Of a DNA stretch of 64,000 bases, positions 45,414 to 54,986 are shown piece after piece. Each line of letters opens with the position of its first letter. Positions within the stretch are counted from its first letter, which is position 1. Both the position numbers and the translations under genes were made by a program. The notes beneath the pieces are model-generated. The model was not told the origin of the DNA, did not search any database, and was given only the letters and a program-made list of their open reading frames with translations. Source of the DNA: Rhizobium sp. 11515TR. GTDB lineage: Bacteria > Pseudomonadota > Alphaproteobacteria > Rhizobiales > Rhizobiaceae. The stretch spans positions 2,585,501 to 2,649,500 of the forward strand of contig NZ_CP022998.1 of the NCBI RefSeq assembly GCF_002277895.1, written 5' to 3'.

Positions 45414-47909
45414 TCAGTGACATGCCGGCAGGCCGGGAGCGCCGCACTTCTTCTTTTCCGGAGGCTTCTGCGGCGGAGGCGGAGGGGATCTCTTCACCTG
45501 TTGCTGCACGACCTTCGGCTGCGGTTGCGGCTTCGGCTGAGCGTGCGGCTTGGGCGCCTGTACCACCACATGCGGCACGGGTTTGGGCTGTGCAGGAGCC
45601 GGATTGGCTTGCCGGGGCGGGGCGGCAGCGACATGAGGCTGAGGGTTGACTCGAGCTTGGTTGCTGGGGACCGCCTTGGGCTTCGCCTGAGTTCTGAGGG
45701 CGATGGCTGGAGCTGCTGGGGCATGCGCATTGGGCTTCGGTGCAGCGGCAACCGGATTAGGTTTACCGCTCGGCGCTGCTTGGGGTGCCGGGGTCTTGGC
45801 AATCTGGTTTTGCCCCTTCATGGCAGGCACATTGCCACCCGCCGGCAGCGGTTGCCCCTTGGCACCGGGAAGCGCATGGGCATTGGCGTTCGACGTGGCC
45901 TGAGGCTGTTGAGCCTGTTTCGTCTGAGTTGCGCCAGGGTTGGCTGGCTTGCCCGTGGCTGGCAAAGGCTGACCATTCGCACCGGGAAGCGCGTGCGCAT
46001 TGGCATTTGCGCCTTGCTGGGCAGGTTGCGTGGCTACAGCCGGATTATGCATTGCATTCGGCGCAGCTGACGGCGATTGCCCCTGCTTCGTCTGGCCCGT
46101 TCCCGGATTAACGGGCTGCTTGCCACCAGCCGGCAGCGGCTGACCATTGGCGCCTGGAAGCGCATGGGCAGCGGCATTTCCGCCTTGCGGCTGCGCCGAC
46201 GGCGCCGCCGCCGGAGCAACTCCAGGCACCGTCTTGGCGGCCGCGGCGGGATTCTGCTTCTGCAGAACTGCCGCCTTCTTCTGTACCGATGGCGGCAAGG
46301 CAACATGCAGTGCCGCAGCACCTGCCCCGGCAATAACGGCCGCACCGGCGAGTTTCTGGCCCGTCGTCAACCCAGGGGCGGCAGGCGCAGCACCATTCTC
46401 ATTGACGTTCGTATTATTGTTATTGACGGTCGTATTATTGTTGATGACCGTCGTGTTGTTCACGACCGTATTGTGGATGTTGTTGAAGATGATGTTGTTT
46501 TCCGGCGGCGCGATATCGCGTGGCGGTTCGACCCATGCAGGGACCGGAACATAGGTAGGCTCCGGCAATACATAGAGATCGACCGCGGGCTGCGGAGGCG
46601 CCAGCACGACGAAATCCGGCGGCGGTGGTGCCAGAAAGACGGGCGGTGGCGGCGGTGCATAGCCGAAGTCGGCATCGTCGAAGTAAAGCACCGGCCGCTC
46701 GACATAAACGATTTCCGGCGGCGGCGGTGGCGGCACGTCATATTCGATGACGGTGAAGGACGGCGGCGGTTCGAGCGCTGCCTCGAAATGCTCGAGACGG
46801 CGGCGGGCATCCCAGACATGGGGACCACGCGGATAACGCCTCAGATAAGACCAATAGGCCTCGGGCGTATCGGCAATCCAGGTCTCGCGCCAGGTGATAG
46901 CCTCGCGGCGGGCGGCGACAATGGCGCGCACACGCCTTGCCATGGAGTCGTTTGGATAGGCGGCGAGAAAGTCCTCATAGCCCTGCAACGTGTCGCGATC
47001 GAGCGCGGCAAAATAGGCATCCCGCTCGTCGAAATCGCGAATGGGCTTCGTCCGGTTTGCCACGTCCTCGGTGCTCGACACCGCAGCAGCCGGTGCATTC
47101 GGACCGCGATCGAAGAAAGTAAAGGCGTTCTTGAACTTGGAGGCATCCCAGGAAATCTCGGCACCCTTGGTCAAGTCGCCGACCCGCAACCGTGTGCGAT
47201 CGAAGACGTCATCAAGCGAAAGGCCGCCAACCCGGATCATCTCCGCCAGCGCATGCGCGTAGGAACCATACGGACCTGCCTCCTGCGGTGCGACCGTGCC
47301 GGGCGCCGCATTGAAGGCAATCAGCTGATTGACGTCGGGATCGACCAGCGCCAGACCGCCGGCCAGTGGCTGACTGGAATGCACGAATGGATTGGCCCTC
47401 GCCGCGTCCAGCACGACAATGCTGCCGCGATTGTTGATCGCGGCCAGCGACTTGGTGAAGTCGCTCACGCGGACCGCCTGGACGGGGACATCCGTGGCAT
47501 TGGTGATCTGTGCATCGACAGGCGCGAAATAATTGTCGCCCTGATATTGCACACCATAGCCCGCCAGATAGACGAAGATGACGGTATTGGGGCCTGACGC
47601 GTTGGCCTTCGTCAGAAAGTCGCGCATCGCGTCGCGCAACCCGTTCTGGTCGAGGTCGCGTGCTCCTATCACATCGAAGCCCGCAGCCTGCAGCGTCTGC
47701 GCGATCAGGCCGGCATCGTTGGCTGGCGTCGGAAGCGAGCCCACCGTATAGGCGGCGTTACCGACGACAAGCGCTATTCTCTTTTCAGGGGAACCTTGAG
47801 CTTCGGCCGGATTCGCAGCGGCGATACCGGCCAAAACCAACATCATGGCAAAAAATGCCCAGATCGTCTTTTTGGATGACAATCCCATCTTCGAAAGCAG
47901 AGGCGACAT
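45414..47909 (-). CDS. Secreted caspase-fold protein lacking both catalytic residues
   Basis: 831 residues from the ATG at 47909 (an upstream GTG at 47924 is possible). A signal peptide is followed by a caspase-like (C14) p20 domain at about residues 40-250. Active members have His in AGHGVQ and Cys in DACRNNPF; here the strings are AGYGVQ (Tyr118) and DAARANPF (Ala170), so both dyad residues are gone. Then come proline-rich stretches (PPPPPPEIVYVERP), an Asn-rich block (INNNTTVNNNNTNV), and three near-copies of AHALPGANGQPLPA with long Ala/Pro/Gln linkers. The C-terminus ends in two cysteines. It is probably an exported scaffold; partners are unknown. Confidence 0.85.
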   Translation of the reverse strand: MSPLLSKMGLSSKKTIWAFFAMMLVLAGIAAANPAEAQGSPEKRIALVVGNAAYTVGSLPTPANDAGLIAQTLQAAGFDVIGARDLDQNGLRDAMRDFLTKANASGPNTVIFVYLAGYGVQYQGDNYFAPVDAQITNATDVPVQAVRVSDFTKSLAAINNRGSIVVLDAARANPFVHSSQPLAGGLALVDPDVNQLIAFNAAPGTVAPQEAGPYGSYAHALAEMIRVGGLSLDDVFDRTRLRVGDLTKGAEISWDASKFKNAFTFFDRGPNAPAAAVSSTEDVANRTKPIRDFDERDAYFAALDRDTLQGYEDFLAAYPNDSMARRVRAIVAARREAITWRETWIADTPEAYWSYLRRYPRGPHVWDARRRLEHFEAALEPPPSFTVIEYDVPPPPPPEIVYVERPVLYFDDADFGYAPPPPPVFLAPPPPDFVVLAPPQPAVDLYVLPEPTYVPVPAWVEPPRDIAPPENNIIFNNIHNTVVNNTTVINNNTTVNNNNTNVNENGAAPAAPGLTTGQKLAGAAVIAGAGAAALHVALPPSVQKKAAVLQKQNPAAAAKTVPGVAPAAAPSAQPQGGNAAAHALPGANGQPLPAGGKQPVNPGTGQTKQGQSPSAAPNAMHNPAVATQPAQQGANANAHALPGANGQPLPATGKPANPGATQTKQAQQPQATSNANAHALPGAKGQPLPAGGNVPAMKGQNQIAKTPAPQAAPSGKPNPVAAAPKPNAHAPAAPAIALRTQAKPKAVPSNQARVNPQPHVAAAPPRQANPAPAQPKPVPHVVVQAPKPHAQPKPQPQPKVVQQQVKRSPPPPPQKPPEKKKCGAPGLPACH

Positions 47910-48193
47910 ACCGGTTTCTTTCACGAAACATGAGGTGCGTACGGGATCAACGGGAAATCACTAGGATTTGATTCGGGCGAATGCGCGGCTTATTCCCGGC
48001 GGCTTCGCGGCGATGTTACGATCTATTGACGTTCAGAAGCGCTTGTTTACATATCCCGCTGACGTCGAAACTTGTCGTCTCCCCCACCAAAATGGTGACG
48101 CGCCGGTAAATCGGTGATAAACGCGCCCCGCGACATCAAACAATAGCGACTTCACCGCATCCTCCAAGGTTGCGGCCTCGAGAGACCAAGATC

Positions 48194-49450
48194 ATGGCTG
48201 AGTTCAAATCCGATTTCCTGCGAACCCTGCAAGAGCGCGGCTTCATTCATCAGATTTCCGATGAAGCTGGCCTCGATGACCTCTTCGCCAAGGAAACCGT
48301 GACGGCCTATATCGGCTATGATCCGACGGCATCGAGCCTGCATGTCGGCCACCTCACCCAGATCATGATGCTGCACTGGTTGCAGGCGACCGGCCATCGG
48401 CCGATCTCCTTGATGGGCGGCGGCACCGGCATGGTCGGCGACCCCTCGTTCAAGGAGGAAGCCCGCAAATTGATGACCGTCGATATGATCGAGGACAATA
48501 TCGCTTCGATCAAGCGCTGCTTCTCGAACTACCTGGACTACAACAAGTCCGGCAACGCGGCCTTGATGATCAACAATGCCGAATGGCTGCGCTCGCTGAA
48601 CTATCTCGAATTCCTGCGCGATGTCGGCCGGCATTTTTCCGTCAACCGCATGCTGTCCTTCGACAGCGTGAAGACGAGACTTGACCGCGAACAGTCGCTA
48701 TCGTTCCTCGAATTCAACTATATGATCCTTCAGGCCTACGATTTCGTCGAATTGGCCAAGCGTTACGATTGCCGCCTGCAGATGGGTGGCTCGGATCAGT
48801 GGGGCAATATCGTCAACGGCATCGATCTCGGTCACCGCATGGGGACCAAGCAGCTCTTTGCTCTGACCTCGCCGCTGCTGACCACCTCTTCGGGCGCCAA
48901 GATGGGCAAGTCTGCTTCCGGCGCCGTCTGGCTGAATGCCGACCTGCTGCCGGTCTATGATTTCTGGCAGTACTGGCGCAATACCGAGGATGCCGACGTT
49001 CCGCGGTTCCTCAAGCTGTTCACGACGTTGCCGATGGACGAAATCGCACGGCTTTCCGCCATCGCAGGCTCCGAACTCAACGAAGTCAAAAAGATTCTTG
49101 CGACCGAAGTCACGGCGATCCTTCACGGCCGCGCGGCAGCAGAACAAGCGGCCGAAACTGCGCGCAAGACCTTCGAGGAAGGTGGCCTTTCCGAAAACCT
49201 GCCGTCGATCGATGTTCCCTCCTCCGAACTCGACGCCGGCATCGGCCTGCTGGCTCTGATCGTACGCGCCGGCCTTGCCGGTTCGAACGGCGAGGCACGC
49301 CGTCATGTGCAGGGCGGCGCAGTGCGCATCAACGATCAGGCCATCAGCGACGAGCGCAAGGTGATTGGTACCGGCGAAGTCACAGCCGATGGTATTATTA
49401 AGCTCTCTCTCGGCAAGAAGAAGCACATCCTGATCCGTCCGGCCGCTTGA
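48194..49450 (+). CDS. tyrS: Tyrosyl-tRNA synthetase
   Basis: A 418-residue class I synthetase. It charges tRNA-Tyr with tyrosine. The HIGH-type motif appears as SLHVGHL, and the KMSKS-type as KMGKS. The S4 RNA-binding domain occupies the last 70 residues. The start [17 protein letters not shown] was chosen; an ATG eight codons earlier is less likely. A good terminator follows. Confidence 0.96.
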   Translation: MAEFKSDFLRTLQERGFIHQISDEAGLDDLFAKETVTAYIGYDPTASSLHVGHLTQIMMLHWLQATGHRPISLMGGGTGMVGDPSFKEEARKLMTVDMIEDNIASIKRCFSNYLDYNKSGNAALMINNAEWLRSLNYLEFLRDVGRHFSVNRMLSFDSVKTRLDREQSLSFLEFNYMILQAYDFVELAKRYDCRLQMGGSDQWGNIVNGIDLGHRMGTKQLFALTSPLLTTSSGAKMGKSASGAVWLNADLLPVYDFWQYWRNTEDADVPRFLKLFTTLPMDEIARLSAIAGSELNEVKKILATEVTAILHGRAAAEQAAETARKTFEEGGLSENLPSIDVPSSELDAGIGLLALIVRAGLAGSNGEARRHVQGGAVRINDQAISDERKVIGTGEVTADGIIKLSLGKKKHILIRPAA

Positions 49451-49478
49451 GCGTCCGAATAGGAAGAGACGAAGAGAG

Positions 49479-49500
49479 CCGGCGCCCTCGCGCCGGTTTT
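49479..49500 (+). terminator. Rho-independent terminator of tyrS
   Basis: Perfect 7-bp stem CCGGCGC/GCGCCGG with a 4-nt loop (49479-49496), followed by TTTT. Confidence 0.8.
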
Positions 49501-49623
49501 ATCATTTGGGCCAGCACGGATGCATAGTATTATCAACGCTGGCCGGATGATTTTTTCATCCCCATGTCGGATTACGGCCTGCCTATTCGTCCTCAGTTCA
49601 GATCGCACGCTCGGAGGTGGATT

Positions 49624-49950
49624 ATGGATGAAGTGCCGGTGATCAAGACGAGGCGCAAAGGCCGAAGCCTCACGCAAAGCATGTTGATTCCCAGCGAGGA
49701 GATGCTCTCCCGCGCCCTCTGGGCAGCGCCTCCGGGCCAATTATCCGATATTGCGGGAATAAGACAGGCACTTGCCAGACAATATGGCGCCGATGCCTGC
49801 TGCCCTGTCACCGTTCAGCGACATTTGGTGCAGATCAGTCAAAACGGCACGGCTCCGTTTTGGCGTATCGTGGACCCCGATCGACCATTCGCACAGCGCA
49901 TGAACGGCGGGCCGGAACGCATACGAGAGCGATTGGCGGAAGAAAGATAG
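49624..49950 (+). CDS. MGMT-like (O6-methylguanine methyltransferase fold) small protein
   Basis: 108 residues from the ATG at 49624, with GGAGG 6 nt upstream. The order GQLSDIAGIRQALARQYGAD, then CCPVT, then PFWRIVDP, then NGGPERIRERLAEE resembles the divergent MGMT-like family in which the methyl-acceptor motif PCHR is absent. It may be a DNA-binding, non-catalytic relative of alkyltransferase-like proteins. The assignment is tentative, based on remote pattern memory. Confidence 0.55.
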   Translation: MDEVPVIKTRRKGRSLTQSMLIPSEEMLSRALWAAPPGQLSDIAGIRQALARQYGADACCPVTVQRHLVQISQNGTAPFWRIVDPDRPFAQRMNGGPERIRERLAEER

Positions 49951-50005
49951 TTCGCCTTACAACCTCTCCACTATCGAAAGACAGCAGCCTCGGCTCCGCG
50001 CTTCC

Positions 50006-53000
50006 TTAATACTCAAATATCTGCCTGAAAACGCCCGGCGCGATGATCGAGAGAGGATTGATCTGCAGGTTCGATTTCTCGATCGTACCGGTCAATCTGA
50101 AGGTAATACCGATCAGGCCGCGATCGCTGCCATTGCCCAGGATGAAGCCGACGATCGGAACTTCCGCGAACAGCCGGTTCAGGCCATAGGCGGGCATGAA
50201 GGTTCCCGTCATGTCCATCTTTCCATTGGCGTCCTTCAGCACGCCTTGGAACGTCGCCCCGACCTGCACGCCGCGAACCACGCCATTTTCGACGGAGAGC
50301 ACCCCATCGTGCATCACCAGCCGCGCAAAGCCGCGCTCGAAACTCTGCGAACGCGTATCGATATTCTGCTTCACAGCCGAATTCAGGCTCTTGCCGTTCT
50401 TTCCGCTCGGCGTCGATACGATGGTCGAGAGTTTCTTGTCGTCGATGATCGAGAAGTTACGGATATCGAGCGAGCCGTCCCAGTTATCCTGCCCGATCGA
50501 GCGCAGCGACAGATTGAGCAACCCACCTTGTAGATGCCTGTAGAGATCGGTGAAGCGCGCAACGGCACCGGCATCGCCGCTGGTGATACGGATGACGCCG
50601 TTGGCGCCTTTGCTCATCTGGGTAACGAGCGCTTCGCCGCTACGGGTCACGCCGGAAAAGTCCGCAGCCGTCGTCTTGCCGCCGGCGATCGAATAGACGC
50701 CCTTGACATTGCCGATGGTCTCATCGTTGAAGCCGACGACCTTGTCGAGATTGGCGCGAACGGTCGCGCTCGCCGAAGCGTCTCCGTCCGAACTCTGCTG
50801 GCCGCCCGATGTGGACGCCTTCAGGCGCGCAAGGATCGGACGTATGTCGGCGGAATTGCCCGATATCGCCACATCGTAGCCGCCACCCTTGCCTCGCTTC
50901 AGCGAAAGCGCAAAATCATCGAGCGCCGAGAGCTTCACGTTGTCGAAGCTTGCCGAGGTGAGGCTCCCCTTGCTGATCAGAAGATCGCCGCTGGCGCCGA
51001 ACCCATCGCCCTTGAGCGTGAAATTCTTGAGCGCCGTCTGGTTCTCCGGACCGGAGGCCTCGAACTGCGCAGTCGCCGCAATGCCGCTGCCCTTCGACCA
51101 GCCGACCCAAGGCACGGTCAGAGCCGCTTTGCCGAGATCGACCTTGACGCCCTGGCGATCGTCGTCGATGCGCGTCAACTCCACTTTGACAGGCCCATCA
51201 ACTATATCCCGAAGTCCGGGCAGAACGGTATTGCGTTGCGCATCGGTCAGCGTTGCCGTGATCACGCGGGCGCGCTTGACTGTCGATTTGCTGTCGGTCG
51301 GCTCCACCATGTCGATTTGGGCCGGAATACTGTCGATCTGGGCCTGGGCTTGCAGATGCACGGATTGCGGATCGGCCGAAATCACCCCGGTCAGATTGTC
51401 GATCTTCCGATTGTTCATCGGCTTCAGCAGATCGACATTGTCGAGATTGAGCTTCGCCTGCCACTCCGGCGGGGGCGGCTGCTGATCTTTGATGAGCCCT
51501 ATCCTGGCATCGACTTTGGCGACGATCTTGCCGTTGAAATCCTCCGGCTTGAACTCGGTCCGCTGCAGCACCTCCAGAGGTTTGTAGGTCAGAAGTTCGG
51601 CGATCGCATCGCCGGAGCCTGAAATCGTCAAATCAAGATCGGCCATCAGCGGCTTGTCGTAAGTCGCCGGGATCGAGAAGCTGCTGTCACTCAGCGTGAT
51701 CGTGCGACCTGTCGGAAAATAGGAGGTGGCCGTGGCGATATCGACGACCATATTCGGACCGGTCAGATCGAAATGAGCCTTGGTATCGCGCAACGGCGGA
51801 ATTTCACCGGGAACGTTCATCCGTGCGCCATCTATGTCAAAGGCGATATGCAACTCGTTTTTGCCAAGCTGCAGCTTGCCGGTCTGCGCCGCCTCACGCA
51901 GTCGTCCGGCCGGAATGAAGACCGATATAGCGGCATTGGTCACCGAGCCACCGAAAAGATTGCCTTCGACCCAGACCCTGGGTTTCGAAGCCATCCAGAA
52001 AGGCCAAAGCTGCTTGACAACAGTTGTGTCGAGTTTGTCCGCACGGCCACCAAAACTGATCTCCGGCGAGCTGTCGCCGAGTTTCATATGCAGAGAGCCG
52101 AAAAGCGCGCCTTGCGGCGTCGATATGCCGAGATTGTCGAACTGGAATTCCTTAGTTGCGGAAAAGAACCGCCCTGTGGCGCGACCATCGAAGCTGACAG
52201 GCTTTTCCCCCGAGAGAGACGAAGCGGCAACACCGTTCTTGATCACGAAATCGATGCCGAAACCCTTGCCTGCACTGGCGTCGACACGATCGAGATCGAT
52301 GACCGCGCCGGAAAAGGGCGCGATCGTTCCGAGAAACTGGGCTTTTGATGGCGCAATCTCCAGGGTCTGGTGATCGAAGTTGTAGGCGAGGTTGATATTG
52401 GCCTGCGTCAACTCCTGCGCATCATGGTCCATATAGAGGATGCCGGGCTGGACATGGATGGTTGCGCTCAGCTTCGGATCGACGCCTGCCTGGCCCTTGA
52501 CGGCCGAAAGCGTGACCTCTCCGAAGGTCGTCAGACCCTGCCGTGGCATCCCGTTCGCATCATAGGTCATTGTGAGGGGCTTGAGATCGAGATTGGATAT
52601 CCTCGCCGCTAGCGACGAGCTATGACCGGCCTCATTTTGATCCGCCCTCACGTCCAGGAGCGCTACCGACCCATTAAGCGCGACCTGGCCATAAAGATGC
52701 AGAGAATTCGGCGCCGCCCGCTCGAATGTGAGGTTGTCGACGACGAGGGAGATCGGATCACCGTCCTGTCGCGCCAGCTTCATCGAGAAGCCGGAAATGC
52801 GCACGGAATTCGTGCCGCCGCGCTGGACGAAATGTTCGAGAAAATCGAGATTGTCGAAGGCCGCATTCAGGGCCTTGGGCAAGGCATCGACGCGCAAGGC
52901 GGTCAAATCCACCGGGTCGCCTTGCGGCAGCAGCGAAGTATCGAGCGCGATCCCCTCTGCCGCTACACTTGCCACTTCCACCCTGCCCTCGATGAGGGCC

Positions 53001-53425
53001 AACGGGTCCAGCTCCATGTTGACGGCTGACATCGTCGACAGATGCTTGCCGCTCTCCTGATCGACGACATTGACGTCGCGGGCCTCCAGCGCCAGGCGCA
53101 GGTCGGAGGTAAAGCGGATCACGGTCGCGCCGACCTCTGCCTTGTAACGCGGGCCGATCGCCTGATCGAGGGCGGTTTGCGCCTTCTGCGACAGCGGCGC
53201 ATCGAAGATGCCGCCTTCGATGGTCGCGATGACGGCACCGAGAATGATGGCGAGAAAGGCAAAGAAAACCAACGTCATGCGGCAGACGTGCCAAACATGC
53301 GAGCGCTTGCGGCGAACGCGCTCCGGCACATGCACGATCAACGGATCTTCGACCTGAGCGGACGGCAGATGGTCGAGCGACACGAGATCCTTTTTGCGGA
53401 ATGTTACCTTTTCGCCTCGGATCAC
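50006..53425 (-). CDS. Very large AsmA-like / DUF3971 envelope protein
   Basis: 1139 residues. A short basic cytoplasmic tail, one transmembrane helix (about residues 50-70, MTLVFFAFLAIILGAVIATI), then a long periplasmic beta-rich part, with DUF3971 in the middle and an AsmA-like C-terminal region (NGVVRGVQVGATFQGVLKDA). Proteins of this type (YhdP, TamB, AsmA) are thought to form hydrophobic grooves that carry phospholipids to the outer membrane. The start is a GTG at 53425 with AGGA nearby. It diverges from the peroxiredoxin gene. Confidence 0.88.
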   Translation of the reverse strand: MIRGEKVTFRKKDLVSLDHLPSAQVEDPLIVHVPERVRRKRSHVWHVCRMTLVFFAFLAIILGAVIATIEGGIFDAPLSQKAQTALDQAIGPRYKAEVGATVIRFTSDLRLALEARDVNVVDQESGKHLSTMSAVNMELDPLALIEGRVEVASVAAEGIALDTSLLPQGDPVDLTALRVDALPKALNAAFDNLDFLEHFVQRGGTNSVRISGFSMKLARQDGDPISLVVDNLTFERAAPNSLHLYGQVALNGSVALLDVRADQNEAGHSSSLAARISNLDLKPLTMTYDANGMPRQGLTTFGEVTLSAVKGQAGVDPKLSATIHVQPGILYMDHDAQELTQANINLAYNFDHQTLEIAPSKAQFLGTIAPFSGAVIDLDRVDASAGKGFGIDFVIKNGVAASSLSGEKPVSFDGRATGRFFSATKEFQFDNLGISTPQGALFGSLHMKLGDSSPEISFGGRADKLDTTVVKQLWPFWMASKPRVWVEGNLFGGSVTNAAISVFIPAGRLREAAQTGKLQLGKNELHIAFDIDGARMNVPGEIPPLRDTKAHFDLTGPNMVVDIATATSYFPTGRTITLSDSSFSIPATYDKPLMADLDLTISGSGDAIAELLTYKPLEVLQRTEFKPEDFNGKIVAKVDARIGLIKDQQPPPPEWQAKLNLDNVDLLKPMNNRKIDNLTGVISADPQSVHLQAQAQIDSIPAQIDMVEPTDSKSTVKRARVITATLTDAQRNTVLPGLRDIVDGPVKVELTRIDDDRQGVKVDLGKAALTVPWVGWSKGSGIAATAQFEASGPENQTALKNFTLKGDGFGASGDLLISKGSLTSASFDNVKLSALDDFALSLKRGKGGGYDVAISGNSADIRPILARLKASTSGGQQSSDGDASASATVRANLDKVVGFNDETIGNVKGVYSIAGGKTTAADFSGVTRSGEALVTQMSKGANGVIRITSGDAGAVARFTDLYRHLQGGLLNLSLRSIGQDNWDGSLDIRNFSIIDDKKLSTIVSTPSGKNGKSLNSAVKQNIDTRSQSFERGFARLVMHDGVLSVENGVVRGVQVGATFQGVLKDANGKMDMTGTFMPAYGLNRLFAEVPIVGFILGNGSDRGLIGITFRLTGTIEKSNLQINPLSIIAPGVFRQIFEY

Positions 53426-53553
53426 TCCTGCGCGTGCCTTTCACTTATACAATTTTGTTGGTGACGCTGCGTCCCATTGGACGGCACACGCGAGCAGTAT
53501 ATATGCCTTACCTCAAGTGTCATCTAAAAAACCGGCAAAAGAAAGGTTTTCCC

Positions 53554-54036
53554 GTGGCGGAAGTTTTTCCGATTCAACTGAACATCGGTGACAAGGCGCC
53601 GGATTTCGATCTCCCGCGCGATGGCGGCGATCGCGTTCGCCTTGCCGATTTTGCCGGCAAGCCGCTGGTGATCTATTTCTACCCCAAGGATGATACGACC
53701 GCCTGCACGACAGAATCGATTACCTTCACGGCACTGTCAGCCGATTTCGCAAAGTGCGGCGTCTCTCTCCTCGGCGTCTCGCCTGACACGGTAAAAAGCC
53801 ATGACAAATTCGTCAGCAAACATGCGCTTTCTGTGCCGCTCGCCTCAGACGAAGAAAAGATCATGGCAACGGCCTATGGCGTCTGGCGCGAAAAAAGCAT
53901 GTATGGCCGCACCTATATGGGTGTGGTGCGCTCAACCTTCCTGATCGGCGCCGATGGGCGCATCGCGGCAATATGGGACAAGGTCAAGGTCGCCGGACAT
54001 GCCGAAGCCGTTCTGGCGGTGGCCAAGGAACTTTGA
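53554..54036 (+). CDS. bcp: Thiol peroxidase, Bcp/PrxQ type
   Basis: 160 residues, GTG start, GAAAGG 6 nt upstream. It reduces hydrogen peroxide and organic peroxides with electrons from thioredoxin. The peroxidatic cysteine is Cys51 in DDTTACTTESITF, and YFYPKDDT precedes it as in Bcp. The usual P-G-C-T is A-C-T here. A longer frame back to 53401 adds unrelated residues and is rejected. It is followed by the DUF455 gene after 4 bp, so the pair is an operon. Confidence 0.9.
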   Translation: MAEVFPIQLNIGDKAPDFDLPRDGGDRVRLADFAGKPLVIYFYPKDDTTACTTESITFTALSADFAKCGVSLLGVSPDTVKSHDKFVSKHALSVPLASDEEKIMATAYGVWREKSMYGRTYMGVVRSTFLIGADGRIAAIWDKVKVAGHAEAVLAVAKEL

Positions 54037-54040
54037 CGGT

Positions 54041-54871
54041 ATGTCCGGCAGTCCCGAAACCATCACGTCGCTGCGCGGGGGCGCCATCGCCGCCATCCGT
54101 TCGGCCGATCTCGATATGAAGACCGAGCTCGCCCAGGAATCGGCAACACGCTGGTTTGCCCGCACCCTGTCGCTGCGTTCGCCGCTCGACCCGCCGCTCG
54201 CCGATCGGCCCGGCCGGCCCGAAAAGCCGGAGCTTGTGCCGCCGAAAAACATGGAGAAGCGCTCGCTGCATACGCTGAAAGGTCGCATCGCGCTCTTGCA
54301 TGCTATTGCCCATATCGAGCTGAATGCAGTCGATCTGGCGCTCGATATTGTAGCGCGTTTTGCGACAGGACCGGTCCCCAATTCCTTCTTCGATGGCTGG
54401 ATGCAGGTCGCCTTTGAGGAAGCCAAGCATTTTCGAATGGTGCGGGCGCGCCTGCGCGAACTGGGCGCAGACTATGGCGATTTGCCCGCGCATGATGGCC
54501 TCTGGCAGGCGGCCCATGCCACTCGCACCGATCTGACCGCGCGCCTGGCCGTCGTGCCGCTGATTCTTGAGGCCAGGGGGCTCGACGTGACGCCGGCCCT
54601 TCAGGCGAAAATGCGCGAAACCGGCGATCTCGAAAGCGCCGCCATCCTGGATGTCATCTACAATGACGAGAAAGGCCATGTTGCCGTCGGTGCGAAATGG
54701 TTCCGCTTCCTCTGTGCCCGGGAGAAGCGCGATCCGGCCCGAACTTTCCAGGAACTGGTGCGCGCCAACTTCCGCGGTTCATTGAAAGCCCCGTTCAACG
54801 ATATAGCTCGGGCGGAAGCGGGGCTCACGCCCTCCTTCTACCGTTCACTGACGTCTACAAGCAATGCTTGA
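54041..54871 (+). CDS. DUF455 family ferritin-like protein
   Basis: 276 residues, helical. The ferritin-like metal-binding E-x(n)-E-x-x-H pattern is visible: HIELNAVDLALD, FEEAKHF and NDEKGHVAVG, likely a di-iron site as in the related MiaE-type tRNA hydroxylases. The enzyme activity of DUF455 proteins is not established. It begins 4 bp after bcp. Confidence 0.87.
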   Translation: MSGSPETITSLRGGAIAAIRSADLDMKTELAQESATRWFARTLSLRSPLDPPLADRPGRPEKPELVPPKNMEKRSLHTLKGRIALLHAIAHIELNAVDLALDIVARFATGPVPNSFFDGWMQVAFEEAKHFRMVRARLRELGADYGDLPAHDGLWQAAHATRTDLTARLAVVPLILEARGLDVTPALQAKMRETGDLESAAILDVIYNDEKGHVAVGAKWFRFLCAREKRDPARTFQELVRANFRGSLKAPFNDIARAEAGLTPSFYRSLTSTSNA

Positions 54872-54926
54872 TATACTAATAACAAGCACCTTTTCCGGCA
54901 TCTAATACTGCAATAGAAAGCATTCG

Positions 54927-54934
54927 TTAACCAT
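54927..54934 (+). promoter_or_regulatory. TTAACCAT, CtrA-like half site
   Basis: This 8-mer also forms the right part of the complete CtrA-like box at 3498-3516, and it lies 53 bp before the start of an M23 peptidase gene. It has no left half at the N7 spacing, so it is a weak prediction. Confidence 0.35.
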
Positions 54935-54986
54935 AATGCCGTGTACTTCCATTGGGTGCCAGAACGCACCGATTGGGAGAGTCTCG

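Noticed and set aside
47912..48193. Possible tyrosine-responsive leader before tyrS
   Set aside because: Only a weak inverted repeat around GACGTTCAG is seen; no T-box hallmark or terminator pair, and T-boxes are not expected in this group.
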